Part shown: one piece after another, positions 26,601-34,367 of the stretch
How positions within the stretch are numbered: position 1 is the stretch's first letter
Layout: each line of letters starts with the position of its first letter
Assembly (NCBI RefSeq): GCF_007677725.1
Contig: NZ_VEDF01000008.1
Span: 186,001-250,000, forward strand
Reading direction: 5' to 3'
DNA length: 64,000 nt
Origin: Pseudomonas sp. URMO17WK12:I11
GTDB lineage: Bacteria > Pseudomonadota > Gammaproteobacteria > Pseudomonadales > Pseudomonadaceae
Notes under the pieces: generated by a model
What the model was told of the DNA's origin: nothing
Database searches by the model: none
The model's input: the letters and a program-made list of their open reading frames with translations, nothing else
Program-made: the position numbers and the translations under genes

Positions 26601-28964
26601 CGAAGAGGGCGCTACCCCGAAATTAAAGTGATTCCGGTATCCTCTGGGGGCCAGATTTCTACTGTTCCATTGACGCTGGAGGCTTCAGCCCAGCCCGTCT
26701 ATTTCATCGATGAAGAAGACTCGGCAAAGACCCGGCTCTTGGAAGAACTCGGACATCCACTCTTCGAGTTCGATATCAAGGACCGCCAAGGCGCTTGGAC
26801 GCATCTCCAGACTCGGGCACCTGGGCGCTTCATACGGCTCAGTGAGCAAGCGCTCGAAGTGCACATTGATGGCATTCCAATTGACGAAGTCCAGTCATTA
26901 CCCTTGCTGCCGGACTTGTATGGCGCCTGGCTGGTTGAATTCATTCTTTGCGCCGCCGAGTCCAAGGGCGGCTGGCTCTTCCGGCGTACACCGCAAAACT
27001 TTGCCCGGCTGCGACAAAACACCAGTTCTTTGTGCTTCCTTGTCGGGCAACGCATTTCCGTTTCCATGGGGGGGCAGCCCCGCGCGCTACCTGTTGGACT
27101 GCGGGGCGCATTGACTATGCGAATAGGTAACCAAGTCATTCTAGTTGCGCAGAGTGTTCGGTCCCCCGATTTCAGTTTGCTCGCAGAGATCCATGAACAG
27201 TTGGCTGTGGCGCTAAATCAGCCCGGCCTTGCCGCTGGACTGGAAGCGGCTTTTCTTCGCCTGATGATGCGTCTCCCTGATGGGGAAGTGGTGCCGAGCA
27301 ACGAAGAAATCGCAGATATCCTGGGAATGGAGGTGTCTTCGGTCCATGTCGTTCGGCGTATGTCCCAAGCGGACCTGTCTGCACAGATCCGTTTTGCCCA
27401 TGTTCTGGCGGTCTTACACAGCCAGGATGAAGTATCGCAACAACTGGTGGAGCTACTAGAGCGCGATGATGTAGGAGAGGAGGTGCTGTTGGAGTGCTGC
27501 AACGACCTAGCAGTCATCTTCGGTGTCGCTCCACGTGAGCTGTTGACTCGTTTGAGCCAGGTAGCTGATTTTCGCGGGCTCCAGAGTGCATTCAATTTGG
27601 ATTTCACTATGCTCAATGGAGCTCTGCGCAGACTAGGGAAATACTACTCCCCGATCAACAACAAAGAACTGCATACGCGGCAGTTTCAAGCACACCTCAA
27701 GCATCGTGAGCTTCAATATATGGAGCATTTACGGTCTAACTTTATTGGGGATTTCGATAACCAGAACTCACTGGCGCGTTATCTGCAGCTTCGCGCTGAG
27801 CTGGCGGCTCTGCCCCCCGATTCTGATTGGTTTGAATCGTACGATGACCTGCCAGACTTGGTGATTGAGGAGTATGTATTTGGTTGGCTGCATGAACAAC
27901 ATTTAGCTACGAATTTACCGTCTCAGATACCAGCATTAAGAAAGTGCCGCGAACAGAATATCAATTTTTTGCAAAATTTTGTGCTGCGCTATGGCAAGCT
28001 AGTATCGACTTGGCTGAGCTCAACCCACGAACAGATTGCGCAGTCCTGTCAATCGCTTTGGCAGGATCTAAGTGCGGCCAAAATGAGTTTGCCAGTGCTG
28101 GCCCAGCAGCGCGGCTGGAATGACTTCCGCTTGCTCAATGATGATCTTATTGTCCAATGGCTTACCATAGACGGTGATTGGCCGAGTGGGAAGTTGGCTA
28201 GTCAAAGGCCTGAAGACTGGGGGGTATCACTAGCTGCAATGCATGACGCACAAGAGACGGCAAAGCAAGCGAGAGAGCAACAGCGCCGACTGAGAGTCCA
28301 GATCGCCTTCGCCGGTGAGTCTTTTTCAGCGCTTACGGAAAATTATGTTGAATTAGCTAACGCACTTCGTGCCAGATTGAGTGAGGCAACCAATTTGTCT
28401 AGCGACTCGACGGAGTCTTGTTTGCTTGCCGATTTTTCACAGCACCCTGCTAGAACTATTTCAGGCGCTGGAGGTGGAGGAGGGAATCGACCACCACCTG
28501 ATACGCAAATGTCGGATGAACAGCGCAAGGCTATTGGTTTAATTGGCGAGCTATGGGCGTTTGAGTGGATCAAGCGGCATCATCTACAAAAGCATGGTAT
28601 GGAGCTGGATGAAAGCTGTTGGGTGTCGGGATACCGCGACATTATTCTTGCTACCAACAGCGGAGACGACAGTCTAGGCTACGACTTCGTGGTGAGAGAC
28701 AGGCAGGCTACCTATTACTACGAGGTTAAGGCTAGCTCTGGTAACCCCTGTCGTTTTGAGCTTGGCCCAACTGAGCTAGTAGCCGCGCAGCGATACAGTG
28801 CTGATACCAAAAATAAATACAGAGTTCTCTATATCTCCAACGCGACCGATCCAAACCGGGTACAACCTCTGTTGATCGACAACCCGTTCTCAAGTCGCGG
28901 CAGGAAAAAACTACGCATTGTCGGCCGAGGTAGTGTGACATACGCTTTTGAGCTCAGAGATTGA
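23613..28964 (+). CDS. sacsin-like GHKL ATPase with C-terminal DUF3883 nuclease-like domain
   Basis: This 1783-residue protein begins with an Hsp90-type ATP-binding domain: the N-box FLVELIQNAHDAH (residues 57-69, Glu59 and Asn63), a G1-like ANRGNGF (94-100) in which Asn stands where Asp is usual, and the G2 lid NKGLGFRS (124-131). The long middle (200-1600) has no motif I can name. The C-terminal ~150 residues fit DUF3883: GLIGELWAFEWIK near 1640, GYDFVVRDR near 1688 and YYYEVKASSG near 1700-1709, a PD-(D/E)xK-like E-x-K core. Large sacsin/DUF3883 proteins are frequent in defence islands. GGAG lies six bases before the ATG. From about 27,880 to the end the DNA is more AT-rich than the first two thirds. 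Confidence 0.9.
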   Translation: MSKYEAPSRPVEIRREIESKTRAEIEAYLATRGKSRVHESARNLSLNVSDDYGNRFLVELIQNAHDAHPTDCNDGEVAVVFSPGELPYGCLYVANRGNGFRAGNFESITQIALSSKSVNESIGNKGLGFRSVLQICHWPQVYSVSDSAGGYNFDGYCFRFAEQSDIETILTETGEDPVLAGEILRNMPCWFLPVVAEDRPGLIPRFASEGFASVVRMPLDSAQARASVLDQVEWLCALQTPLHLFLERLARITIERAPGQVHTLSRTVRQSWKRDQVDIQRVAVGDKQEFLFLGADLDAVEFRQQLDDSVGKGELPAKWQDWQGAARITVVVRLDASVEQGLLYCFLPLGAEAVAPFAGYINANFYTKMDRRSINGSIGLNQYFIQSAAKLVRPGIEFLIEQDWPTSPGAVIDLMCWRKPYAEIIRRAFSESDSSFLEQPILPVSAAGGFRWAPAVSTHIWDTAPEAMFSSEAIVSATLTDIFTSSVTTLQRDAFVAFFDQIDKGFNPTPETMAQWVEAVALRLHEKNASIETWALFYDEVAISLKDSPSALFDKRFLLGQDGELIASSQIKSKRKTRTTDIYFPPAARVGAEDENDGERAPLTRLPKKLHEWFAFVSPQIPWLTKDGYRPAHTFLVNGKLVREYDTRGVMRTLAGITSSQAAHSTKMAALEAALRFWLISTPEICELKFFLPARQGWVPASEAMFGNGWSSSNGKALETLLQRCSTLSAELAAASGRLLPDFKEWKGGGDVVQWHHFLGALGVRDCLQPTGSSRRVQQELRAWQMVRLITSAVTDLDDESSRVWRNVLGQFAEKIPHPNTNYHCELRAWRLPGQTDSLQFPQDLRRDFAVQVLRAVQNLSKEYFGFIMSARGASWGHVEWPTPLQAFLTEVPWVPVVDNANQMVFVTPKDAWHFSSDDDHQKPRFMPLVARPIARLLNEGYTRRMRAAGLGILNDPDDAERALKVYVAAAEQDITESRDVRRFKELFSEAWNEVARRGRYPEIKVIPVSSGGQISTVPLTLEASAQPVYFIDEEDSAKTRLLEELGHPLFEFDIKDRQGAWTHLQTRAPGRFIRLSEQALEVHIDGIPIDEVQSLPLLPDLYGAWLVEFILCAAESKGGWLFRRTPQNFARLRQNTSSLCFLVGQRISVSMGGQPRALPVGLRGALTMRIGNQVILVAQSVRSPDFSLLAEIHEQLAVALNQPGLAAGLEAAFLRLMMRLPDGEVVPSNEEIADILGMEVSSVHVVRRMSQADLSAQIRFAHVLAVLHSQDEVSQQLVELLERDDVGEEVLLECCNDLAVIFGVAPRELLTRLSQVADFRGLQSAFNLDFTMLNGALRRLGKYYSPINNKELHTRQFQAHLKHRELQYMEHLRSNFIGDFDNQNSLARYLQLRAELAALPPDSDWFESYDDLPDLVIEEYVFGWLHEQHLATNLPSQIPALRKCREQNINFLQNFVLRYGKLVSTWLSSTHEQIAQSCQSLWQDLSAAKMSLPVLAQQRGWNDFRLLNDDLIVQWLTIDGDWPSGKLASQRPEDWGVSLAAMHDAQETAKQAREQQRRLRVQIAFAGESFSALTENYVELANALRARLSEATNLSSDSTESCLLADFSQHPARTISGAGGGGGNRPPPDTQMSDEQRKAIGLIGELWAFEWIKRHHLQKHGMELDESCWVSGYRDIILATNSGDDSLGYDFVVRDRQATYYYEVKASSGNPCRFELGPTELVAAQRYSADTKNKYRVLYISNATDPNRVQPLLIDNPFSSRGRKKLRIVGRGSVTYAFELRD

Positions 28965-29082
28965 ACCTGCTGCAGCACAGTGAGTCGTCTCAAGTTTTTA
29001 GACGTCTGCAGTCTTAAAGTGAGGCCCTTTATGAATTGAATCCCATTCGATTTATAGACTCCTATACTGCAATTACTAATAA

Positions 29083-30345
29083 TCAGCGTATCGGTACAAC
29101 CTTTCTGTCCCGATTTTCCTTAATAGCTGACATCGAAAGGTTGCCGGTAGCTGCTTCCTGGATGTGATCGCTCCACCAAGCCATCATAGGGCGTCTGCGG
29201 TCGATATAATCCGCCCGATTGTAAGCGCTGCGAACCTCGTCCTTGTCGACATGGGCCAGTGCTACCTCAATCAGTTCCGGATCCCAGCCATGCTCGTTGA
29301 GGATGGTGCTCGCCATTGAGCGCATGCCATGGCTGACCAGGCGGCCTTCAAAGCCCATTCGTTTCAGCGCCATGTTAGCGGTCTGACTGTTGCAGTGCGT
29401 GCGGGGGTTCCGGTCTGCGGGGAACACAAATTCCCGATGTCCACTGTAGGGCTTGATCGCTTCCAGAAGCGCGAGAGCCTGCTCTGTGAGCGGGACAATG
29501 TGCGCGCGGCGCTTCTTCATGCGCTCTGCAGGAATCGTCCAGATCTTCTTCTCGATGTCGATATCTGCCCAGCGGGTGGTTGCTGCCTCGACTGGCCGGG
29601 TCATGGTGTGGAGCTGCCACTCGATCAGGCAGCGGGTTGTTCTTTTTATGCTGGCATTGGCGATTGCCACCATGAGCTCTTTCAGCTCATCGGGGGGTAG
29701 AGCCGCCATGTTTTTCTTTTTCGGTTTCTTGAAGACGGAGCGGATACCGCTGAGTGGGTTTGCGTGAATCAGTCCCGAGTTGACCCCGTAGGTCATGATC
29801 TCGTTGAGCCGCTGTGTCAGCCGCTTCACGGTTTCAAGGCTGCCCTTGGTTTCGAGTGGTCGGAGCAGATTGATGACTTGCGGTGCACTGATGGCTGAGA
29901 TCGGTGTGGAGCCCAAGTCCGGGAATATGTGCAATGTTAGCGAGCGCCAGATGTCCTCAGCGTAGGCTGGCGTCACAGCATCCTTTTTCAGTTCATACCA
30001 GGACGTCGCCACATTCTGGAGTGTGTGCTCAGTCGCAGCTTGTTTAGCTTGTAGCACAGCATCCCGTTTCTCTTTAGGGTCGATGCCGTGGGCAAGTGCT
30101 TCCCTCGCTTCAATGGAACCCTTGCGTGCTTGCGCCAACGAGACCTCGGGGAAGGTTCCCAGTCCCATGTTGATCCGCTTCTTCGTCACAGGGTGTCGAT
30201 AGTTGAAGTTCCATAGCTTAGAGCCATTGCTTCTCACTCGCATTTGAAGTCCGCCGCCATCAAATAGGACATAGTCCTTTTCAGCAGGCTTGGCAGATTT
30301 GACTTTGAGTTCAGAGAGGCGGGTAGCTTGTGCGCACATTGGCAT
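29083..30345 (-). CDS. int: tyrosine site-specific integrase (P4-like, tmRNA-targeting)
   Basis: From ATG 30345 (MPMCAQATRL) the integrase has 420 residues; ATG 30339 and a longer start at 30429 are alternatives. The N-terminal DUF4102 arm-binding domain (SELKVKSAKPAEKDYVLFDG, GGLQMRVRSNGSKLW) is followed by a SAM-like core-binding domain (100-200). The catalytic domain has TRPVEA with the first Arg, SHGMRSMAST carrying the His-x-x-Arg motif, LAHVDKDEVR, and the nucleophile Tyr in SAYNRADY. Such enzymes cut and rejoin DNA at tRNA or tmRNA 3' ends. It lies 178 bases from the ssrA 3' end, in the same direction. Four copies of a short repeat lie in its promoter region. Confidence 0.93.
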   Translation of the reverse strand: MPMCAQATRLSELKVKSAKPAEKDYVLFDGGGLQMRVRSNGSKLWNFNYRHPVTKKRINMGLGTFPEVSLAQARKGSIEAREALAHGIDPKEKRDAVLQAKQAATEHTLQNVATSWYELKKDAVTPAYAEDIWRSLTLHIFPDLGSTPISAISAPQVINLLRPLETKGSLETVKRLTQRLNEIMTYGVNSGLIHANPLSGIRSVFKKPKKKNMAALPPDELKELMVAIANASIKRTTRCLIEWQLHTMTRPVEAATTRWADIDIEKKIWTIPAERMKKRRAHIVPLTEQALALLEAIKPYSGHREFVFPADRNPRTHCNSQTANMALKRMGFEGRLVSHGMRSMASTILNEHGWDPELIEVALAHVDKDEVRSAYNRADYIDRRRPMMAWWSDHIQEAATGNLSMSAIKENRDRKVVPIR

Positions 30346-30414
30346 TCCAGACTTGATTTTGGCATTCCAAAAATTAGCACCTACGGGCTTGGAATGCCAT
30401 TTGGAATGCCAAAA
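30339..30414. repeat. four GGCATTCCA repeats upstream of int (arm-type or operator sites)
   Basis: GGCATTCCA occurs at 30341 and 30361 and in reverse orientation at about 30390 and 30402. TTTTGGCATTCCAA (30357-30370) and TTGGAATGCCAAAA (30401-30414) are exact 14-base inverted repeats. The first copies overlap the integrase start. Integrases of this family bind short arm sites beside the attachment core, so these are good candidates; autoregulation is also possible. Confidence 0.65.
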
Positions 30415-30486
30415 GGTGTAGCTGCTCATGGATGTCCGTGGACGCCGATGGCCTTAAAAGCCGCGTATTCACTGGCTTTCAGGCAC

Positions 30487-30511
30487 AAAAAAAGACGTCC
30501 GTGGACGTCTT
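30487..30511 (-). terminator. Rho-independent terminator of ssrA
   Basis: On the minus strand AAAGACGTC and GACGTCTTT form a nine-base stem around CACG, followed by TTTTTTT. It starts 13 bases after the tmRNA CCA end. It lies on the island side of the attachment point, so the element may supply the terminator for ssrA. Confidence 0.8.
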
Positions 30512-30523
30512 TAGATGTAAATG

Positions 30524-30915
30524 TGGTGGAGCCGGGGGGATTTGAACCCCCGTCCGCCAGTACTCCGCTGTCGGTACTACATGCTTAGCCGTGTCTATTG
30601 AGTTAATCCGCAGCCGCCCGACGGGCAGGGTGCTTTGGACGAGTTGGGTAAGTTTTAGTCGCTTTGCCCCCAACGTGCTACACGACGATCCTGTTCTGTA
30701 TGACAATCATTTCGGGTTTACAGGCATCCCCTGATGATTGCTGGAGCCGAAGCTACCAGGAGAGCGGGCTCAGCTGCTTACGCAGCGAGAGCGTAACCCT
30801 CGTAGTTTTCGTCATTGGCAACTATAGAAAGTTGCAACAGTGGATTTACGAGTTCTGTTACCAACTCGGCATGCACCTAGAGTTTCGCTACCGGCGTCGA
30901 ATCCTGATCGGCCCC
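30524..30915 (-). ncRNA. ssrA: transfer-messenger RNA (tmRNA)
   Basis: The minus strand from 30915 (GGGGCCGATCAGGATTCGAC) to the CCA at 30524 is a complete tmRNA of about 392 bases. The 3' end has the tRNA-like T arm GGGGGTTCAAATCCCCCCGG and the acceptor strand GGCTCCACCA. The tag frame (plus-strand bases 30778-30819) encodes ANDENYEGYALAA followed by TAA, so the degradation tag ends in the ALAA recognised by ClpXP. tmRNA rescues stalled ribosomes together with SmpB, whose gene lies at 38355-38837. The 3' end is intact despite the neighbouring integrase, because the element rebuilds it on insertion. Confidence 0.97.
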
Positions 30916-30957
30916 ACACTAGCTCTAAGCTAACGCACCTTACGGCACGTGAGACGG

Positions 30958-30963
30958 AGTATA
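30958..30963 (-). promoter_or_regulatory. probable -10 box of ssrA
   Basis: TATACT on the minus strand lies about 42 bases before the mature 5' end, which fits a short precursor trimmed by RNase P. A TTGTCG twenty bases upstream could be the -35 box, although the spacing is long. Confidence 0.4.
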
Positions 30964-31017
30964 CGCCATTGCGCGGGCGGCGTCGACAACCGCTCTACCA
31001 GCCCGCGCCCTGCGCCT

Positions 31018-31311
31018 TTACGCGCCGCTACCGCCGGCAGAACCGCTGCCTTTCTCGGTTTTTTCCAGGCGCTGCAGCACTTTGCTGGTGATCGCGATGC
31101 ATTCCTTGGTATCGCCCGAAGCTTGGGCGGCCTTGGCTTTGTCGATTTCTTTGCTCATTGCCTTGTCCAGTCCCTCGGACGTCGCACCGGCGGTGGCCAT
31201 GGCGTCGTCGATCTTCTGCATGTTCATTTTGCACAGATCGTCTGCGGCGAAGACCGGCGAGGCGAGGAGGGTGGCGGCGGCGAAGAGGGCCGAAAGCGCG
31301 GTACCTTTCAT
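31018..31311 (-). CDS. small secreted/periplasmic hypothetical protein
   Basis: The 97-residue protein has a clear signal peptide (MKGTALSALFAAATLLASPV, cleavage after about AFA-A at residue 23). The mature part contains two cysteines (DLCKMNM and KECIAI), which may form a disulphide in the periplasm, and a Gly/Ser-rich tail. Similar short Pseudomonas proteins are annotated only as hypothetical. It lies between the dld gene and ssrA, on the same strand as both, and marks the start of core chromosome. Confidence 0.8.
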   Translation of the reverse strand: MKGTALSALFAAATLLASPVFAADDLCKMNMQKIDDAMATAGATSEGLDKAMSKEIDKAKAAQASGDTKECIAITSKVLQRLEKTEKGSGSAGGSGA

Positions 31312-31437
31312 GGGTGTCTCCTTTAATGGCCGCTGGGAGGTGGGCCTGTAAAGGTGGACTGTCGGGCTTCGGCAAGGGTTCCGTTTCGCTGATGGCTTCG
31401 CGACATGGCGGAGTGTGGCGGGATGTTGCCAGGACGG

Positions 31438-31474
31438 GCTCCGGCATTGCCCGTTTTGGCGGGCAAGCCGGAGC
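31438..31474. repeat. long GC-rich hairpin after dld2
   Basis: GCTCCGGC and GCCGGAGC form the outer eight pairs, and TTGCCCG/CGGGCAA the inner seven, around a TTTTGG-type loop. It begins seven bases after the dld stop on the minus strand. No T-run follows, so it is either a weak terminator or a REP-like element. Confidence 0.5.
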
Positions 31475-31481
31475 GGGAACC

Positions 31482-34292
31482 TCAAAGGCGGCGTGGGCGG
31501 GTGACGCGGTCCACCAGGTAGACCAAGCCGTGGTAGTCGATGCCGCTGTGGCTCGACAGGCCGATTTCGCAGGTGCGGCTGGTGGAGATGCCTTCGTTGC
31601 AGTGCTGCACGGCGTCCTTCAGGCTGCGCAGGGCGTGGGCGTTGAGTTCGGGGGTGGTGAAACCCTTGTCGCCGGCGAACCCGCAGCAGTGGATGCCTTC
31701 GGGGATCACCACCTGCTTGCTGCAGCGCCGCGCCAGGTCGATCAAGGCCTGGCTTTCGCCCAGGTGCTGGGTGCTGCAGGTGACGTGCACGGCGACCGGT
31801 TCGTCCTGGGGCGTGAACTCCAGTTTGCCGAGCAAGTGGGTGCGGATGAAGCGCACCGGGTCGTACAGGTCGAGGCGGGTTTCGGCGAGGTCCTGGACCA
31901 GGCGCAGGGTGCACGGGCTGGTGTCGCAGTAGATCGGGTCGAGGCCGCCGCGGCTGGCGTGCAGCAGGGCGGCGATCAGCTCCTGGCGCTTGTGTTCGGC
32001 TTGCTCGGGGTAGCCCTTGGAGGCGAACGGCTGGCCGCAGCACAGGCTGTCGGCGTTGTCGGGGAACACCACCTGGTAACCGGCTTTTTCCAGCAGGGCG
32101 CGGGTCTTGTCGAGCAGCGAGCTTTGCTCGCGGTCGGCGTAGGCTGGGCCCATCACGCGGGACACGCAGGCGGCCAGGTACACCACGCGGGGGCGGGCGT
32201 CATTGCTCACTGGGCTCAAGCCTTGCGTACGCAGGGGCTGCGGCATGGCGGGGGTCCACTGCGGCAGGCGGCCTTTGCTGGCGGTGCTCAGGCTTTTGCT
32301 CAGGCGCGCAAGGCGCGGCGCGCCCAGCCATTTGCGCGCGCTGTTGGCGGCGCTCAGGGTCAGGCGCGTGCCGCTCAGGGCTGTGTCGAAGTGATCGGCC
32401 AGCCAGTTGGCGGTGCCGCTGTGCGTGGCGGCTTGGCTGCGCAGTTTCTTCACCAGCTCGCCGGTGTTGATGCCCACCGGGCAGCGCTGGGCGCACAGGC
32501 CGGTGGCGGCGCAGGTGTCGATGCCCTGGTACTGGTAGGCCTGCATCAGTTCGCGGGTGTCGATGCCGGCGCGTTGCTTGGCCTGGATGTCGCGCCACAT
32601 GACGATGCGCTGGCGCGGGCTCAGGGTCAGGCCCTTGGACGGGCAGACGGGTTCGCAAAAGCCGCATTCGATGCACTTGTCGACGATTTCATCGGCGGCG
32701 GGCAGCGGCTTGAGGTGCTTGAGGTGGATGTCCGGGTCTGTGCTGAGCACCACATCGGGGTTGAGGATGCCATTGGGGTCGAGCAGGCGCTTGAGCGTCC
32801 ACATCAGCTGGTAGGCCTCGTGGCCCCACTCCAGCTCCACGAACGGCGCCATGTTGCGGCCGGTGCCGTGTTCGGCTTTGAGCGAGCCGCCGAACTCGAC
32901 CGCCACCAGTTGCGCGACGTCGTCCATGAACGCCTGGTAGCGGGCGACTTCAGCCGGGCTGTTGAAGCCCTGGGTGAAGACGAAGTGCAGATTCCCTTCC
33001 AGGGCGTGGCCGAAGATGATCGCTTCGTCGTAGCGGTGCTTGTCGAACAGCTGGATCAGTCGGTTGACGCCCTCGGCCAATTGCTCGAGGGGGAAGGTGA
33101 CGTCTTCGATGATCACCGTGGTGCCGGTCTGGCGCACGGCGCCGACGGCGGGGAAGGTGTCCTTGCGGATTTTCCACAGCTGGTTGTAGATCAGCGGGTC
33201 TTCGCTGAACTCGACTTTCTGCTCCAGCGCGAAGTCAGCGATCGACGCCATCACCTGCTGCAACTGCTCGTGCAGCAGGCTCTGGCTGGCCGCGCGGGAT
33301 TCGATCAGCAAGGCGCAGGCATTGGCCGAGAGGTCTTTGACCCACAGCGGCATGCCGGGCATGTTCTGCACCGAGCGCAGGCTGCGGCGGTCGAGCAACT
33401 CTACGGCCGATACCGGCTGGCGCTTGAGCAGCGGCACGGCGCGGCAGCAGCTTTCGACGCTGGGGAACACCAGCAACGCGCTGGCCTTGTGCGGGTGGTC
33501 GGGCACGGTGTCGTAGGTCACGGCGCTGATGAAGCCGAGCGTACCTTCGGAGCCGACCAGCAGGTGCTGGAGGATATCCAGCGGCTGGTCGTAGTCCACC
33601 AGGGCGTTGAGCGACAGGCCGGTGGTGTTCTTCAGCCGGTACTTGTGACGGATGCGCTCGGCCAGGGCGGTGTTGGCGCGGGTCTCGCGGCCCAGGTTGG
33701 CCAGTGCTTGCAGCAGGCCTGCGTGGCTGCGCTCGAAGGCGGCGACGCTTGCCGGGTCTTCACTGTCCAGCCGGGTGCCGTCGGCCAGCACCAGGCGCAT
33801 GCCGGCCAGGGTGTGGTAGGTGTTCTGCGCGGTGCCACAGCACATGCCGCTGGCGTTGTTGGCGACGATACCGCCGATCTTGCAGGCGTTGATCGAGGCT
33901 GGGTCCGGGCCGATCTTGCGCCCGAACGGGGCCAGCCAGGCATTGGCCTGGGCGCCGATCACCCCAGGTTGCAGGCGGATCTGCGCGCCGTGGCCGCGGA
34001 TTTCCCGGGCGTTCCAGTTATCGCCCAAGACGATCAGCACCGAATCGCTGATGGCCTGGCCGGACAGGCTGGTGCCGGCGGCGCGGAAGGTCACCGGCAC
34101 GCGCTGGCGCTGGGCCATGTGCAGCAATTCGACCACTTCATCCTCGGACTCGACCCGCACCACCAGCTTGGGTATCAGCCGGTAGAAGCTGGCGTCGGTA
34201 CCGAAGGCCAGGGTCGAAGTGGGGTCGTCGAAACGGCGTTCGGCGGGTATCAGGCGCTCGACATCACGCAGGAACGCGGCGGGCAGGCTCAT
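31482..34292 (-). CDS. dld2: FAD-binding and Fe-S D-lactate dehydrogenase
   Basis: The 936-residue enzyme oxidises D-lactate to pyruvate and passes electrons to the respiratory chain at the inner membrane. The N-terminal half is a PP-loop FAD domain (FRAAGTSLSGQAISDS near 80, KIGGIVANNASGMCCG near 140). The C-terminal half has two 4Fe-4S motifs, CIECGFCEPVCP and CAATGLCAQRCPVG (about 540-600), and CCG motifs (SLCCGQPF, HCCGFAGDKG) typical of LldE/GlpC-like proteins. I use ATG 34292; the upstream in-frame start is weaker. It follows lldD after 75 bases in the lactate operon, the order known from P. putida lldR-lldP-lldD-dld. Confidence 0.92.
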   Translation of the reverse strand: MSLPAAFLRDVERLIPAERRFDDPTSTLAFGTDASFYRLIPKLVVRVESEDEVVELLHMAQRQRVPVTFRAAGTSLSGQAISDSVLIVLGDNWNAREIRGHGAQIRLQPGVIGAQANAWLAPFGRKIGPDPASINACKIGGIVANNASGMCCGTAQNTYHTLAGMRLVLADGTRLDSEDPASVAAFERSHAGLLQALANLGRETRANTALAERIRHKYRLKNTTGLSLNALVDYDQPLDILQHLLVGSEGTLGFISAVTYDTVPDHPHKASALLVFPSVESCCRAVPLLKRQPVSAVELLDRRSLRSVQNMPGMPLWVKDLSANACALLIESRAASQSLLHEQLQQVMASIADFALEQKVEFSEDPLIYNQLWKIRKDTFPAVGAVRQTGTTVIIEDVTFPLEQLAEGVNRLIQLFDKHRYDEAIIFGHALEGNLHFVFTQGFNSPAEVARYQAFMDDVAQLVAVEFGGSLKAEHGTGRNMAPFVELEWGHEAYQLMWTLKRLLDPNGILNPDVVLSTDPDIHLKHLKPLPAADEIVDKCIECGFCEPVCPSKGLTLSPRQRIVMWRDIQAKQRAGIDTRELMQAYQYQGIDTCAATGLCAQRCPVGINTGELVKKLRSQAATHSGTANWLADHFDTALSGTRLTLSAANSARKWLGAPRLARLSKSLSTASKGRLPQWTPAMPQPLRTQGLSPVSNDARPRVVYLAACVSRVMGPAYADREQSSLLDKTRALLEKAGYQVVFPDNADSLCCGQPFASKGYPEQAEHKRQELIAALLHASRGGLDPIYCDTSPCTLRLVQDLAETRLDLYDPVRFIRTHLLGKLEFTPQDEPVAVHVTCSTQHLGESQALIDLARRCSKQVVIPEGIHCCGFAGDKGFTTPELNAHALRSLKDAVQHCNEGISTSRTCEIGLSSHSGIDYHGLVYLVDRVTRPRRL

Positions 34293-34367
34293 GCAATCTC
34301 CTCGCGGGGCCGCGGCGTCTGGCGCGCGGCGTGCCCCGGTCATTCAGGCGGTATTTCCAGGGCGGGT

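Noticed and set aside
30328-30588. Plus-strand frame containing EPGGFEPP
   Set aside because: It runs across the complement of the tmRNA 3' end. This is the well-known false protein from tRNA/tmRNA ends.
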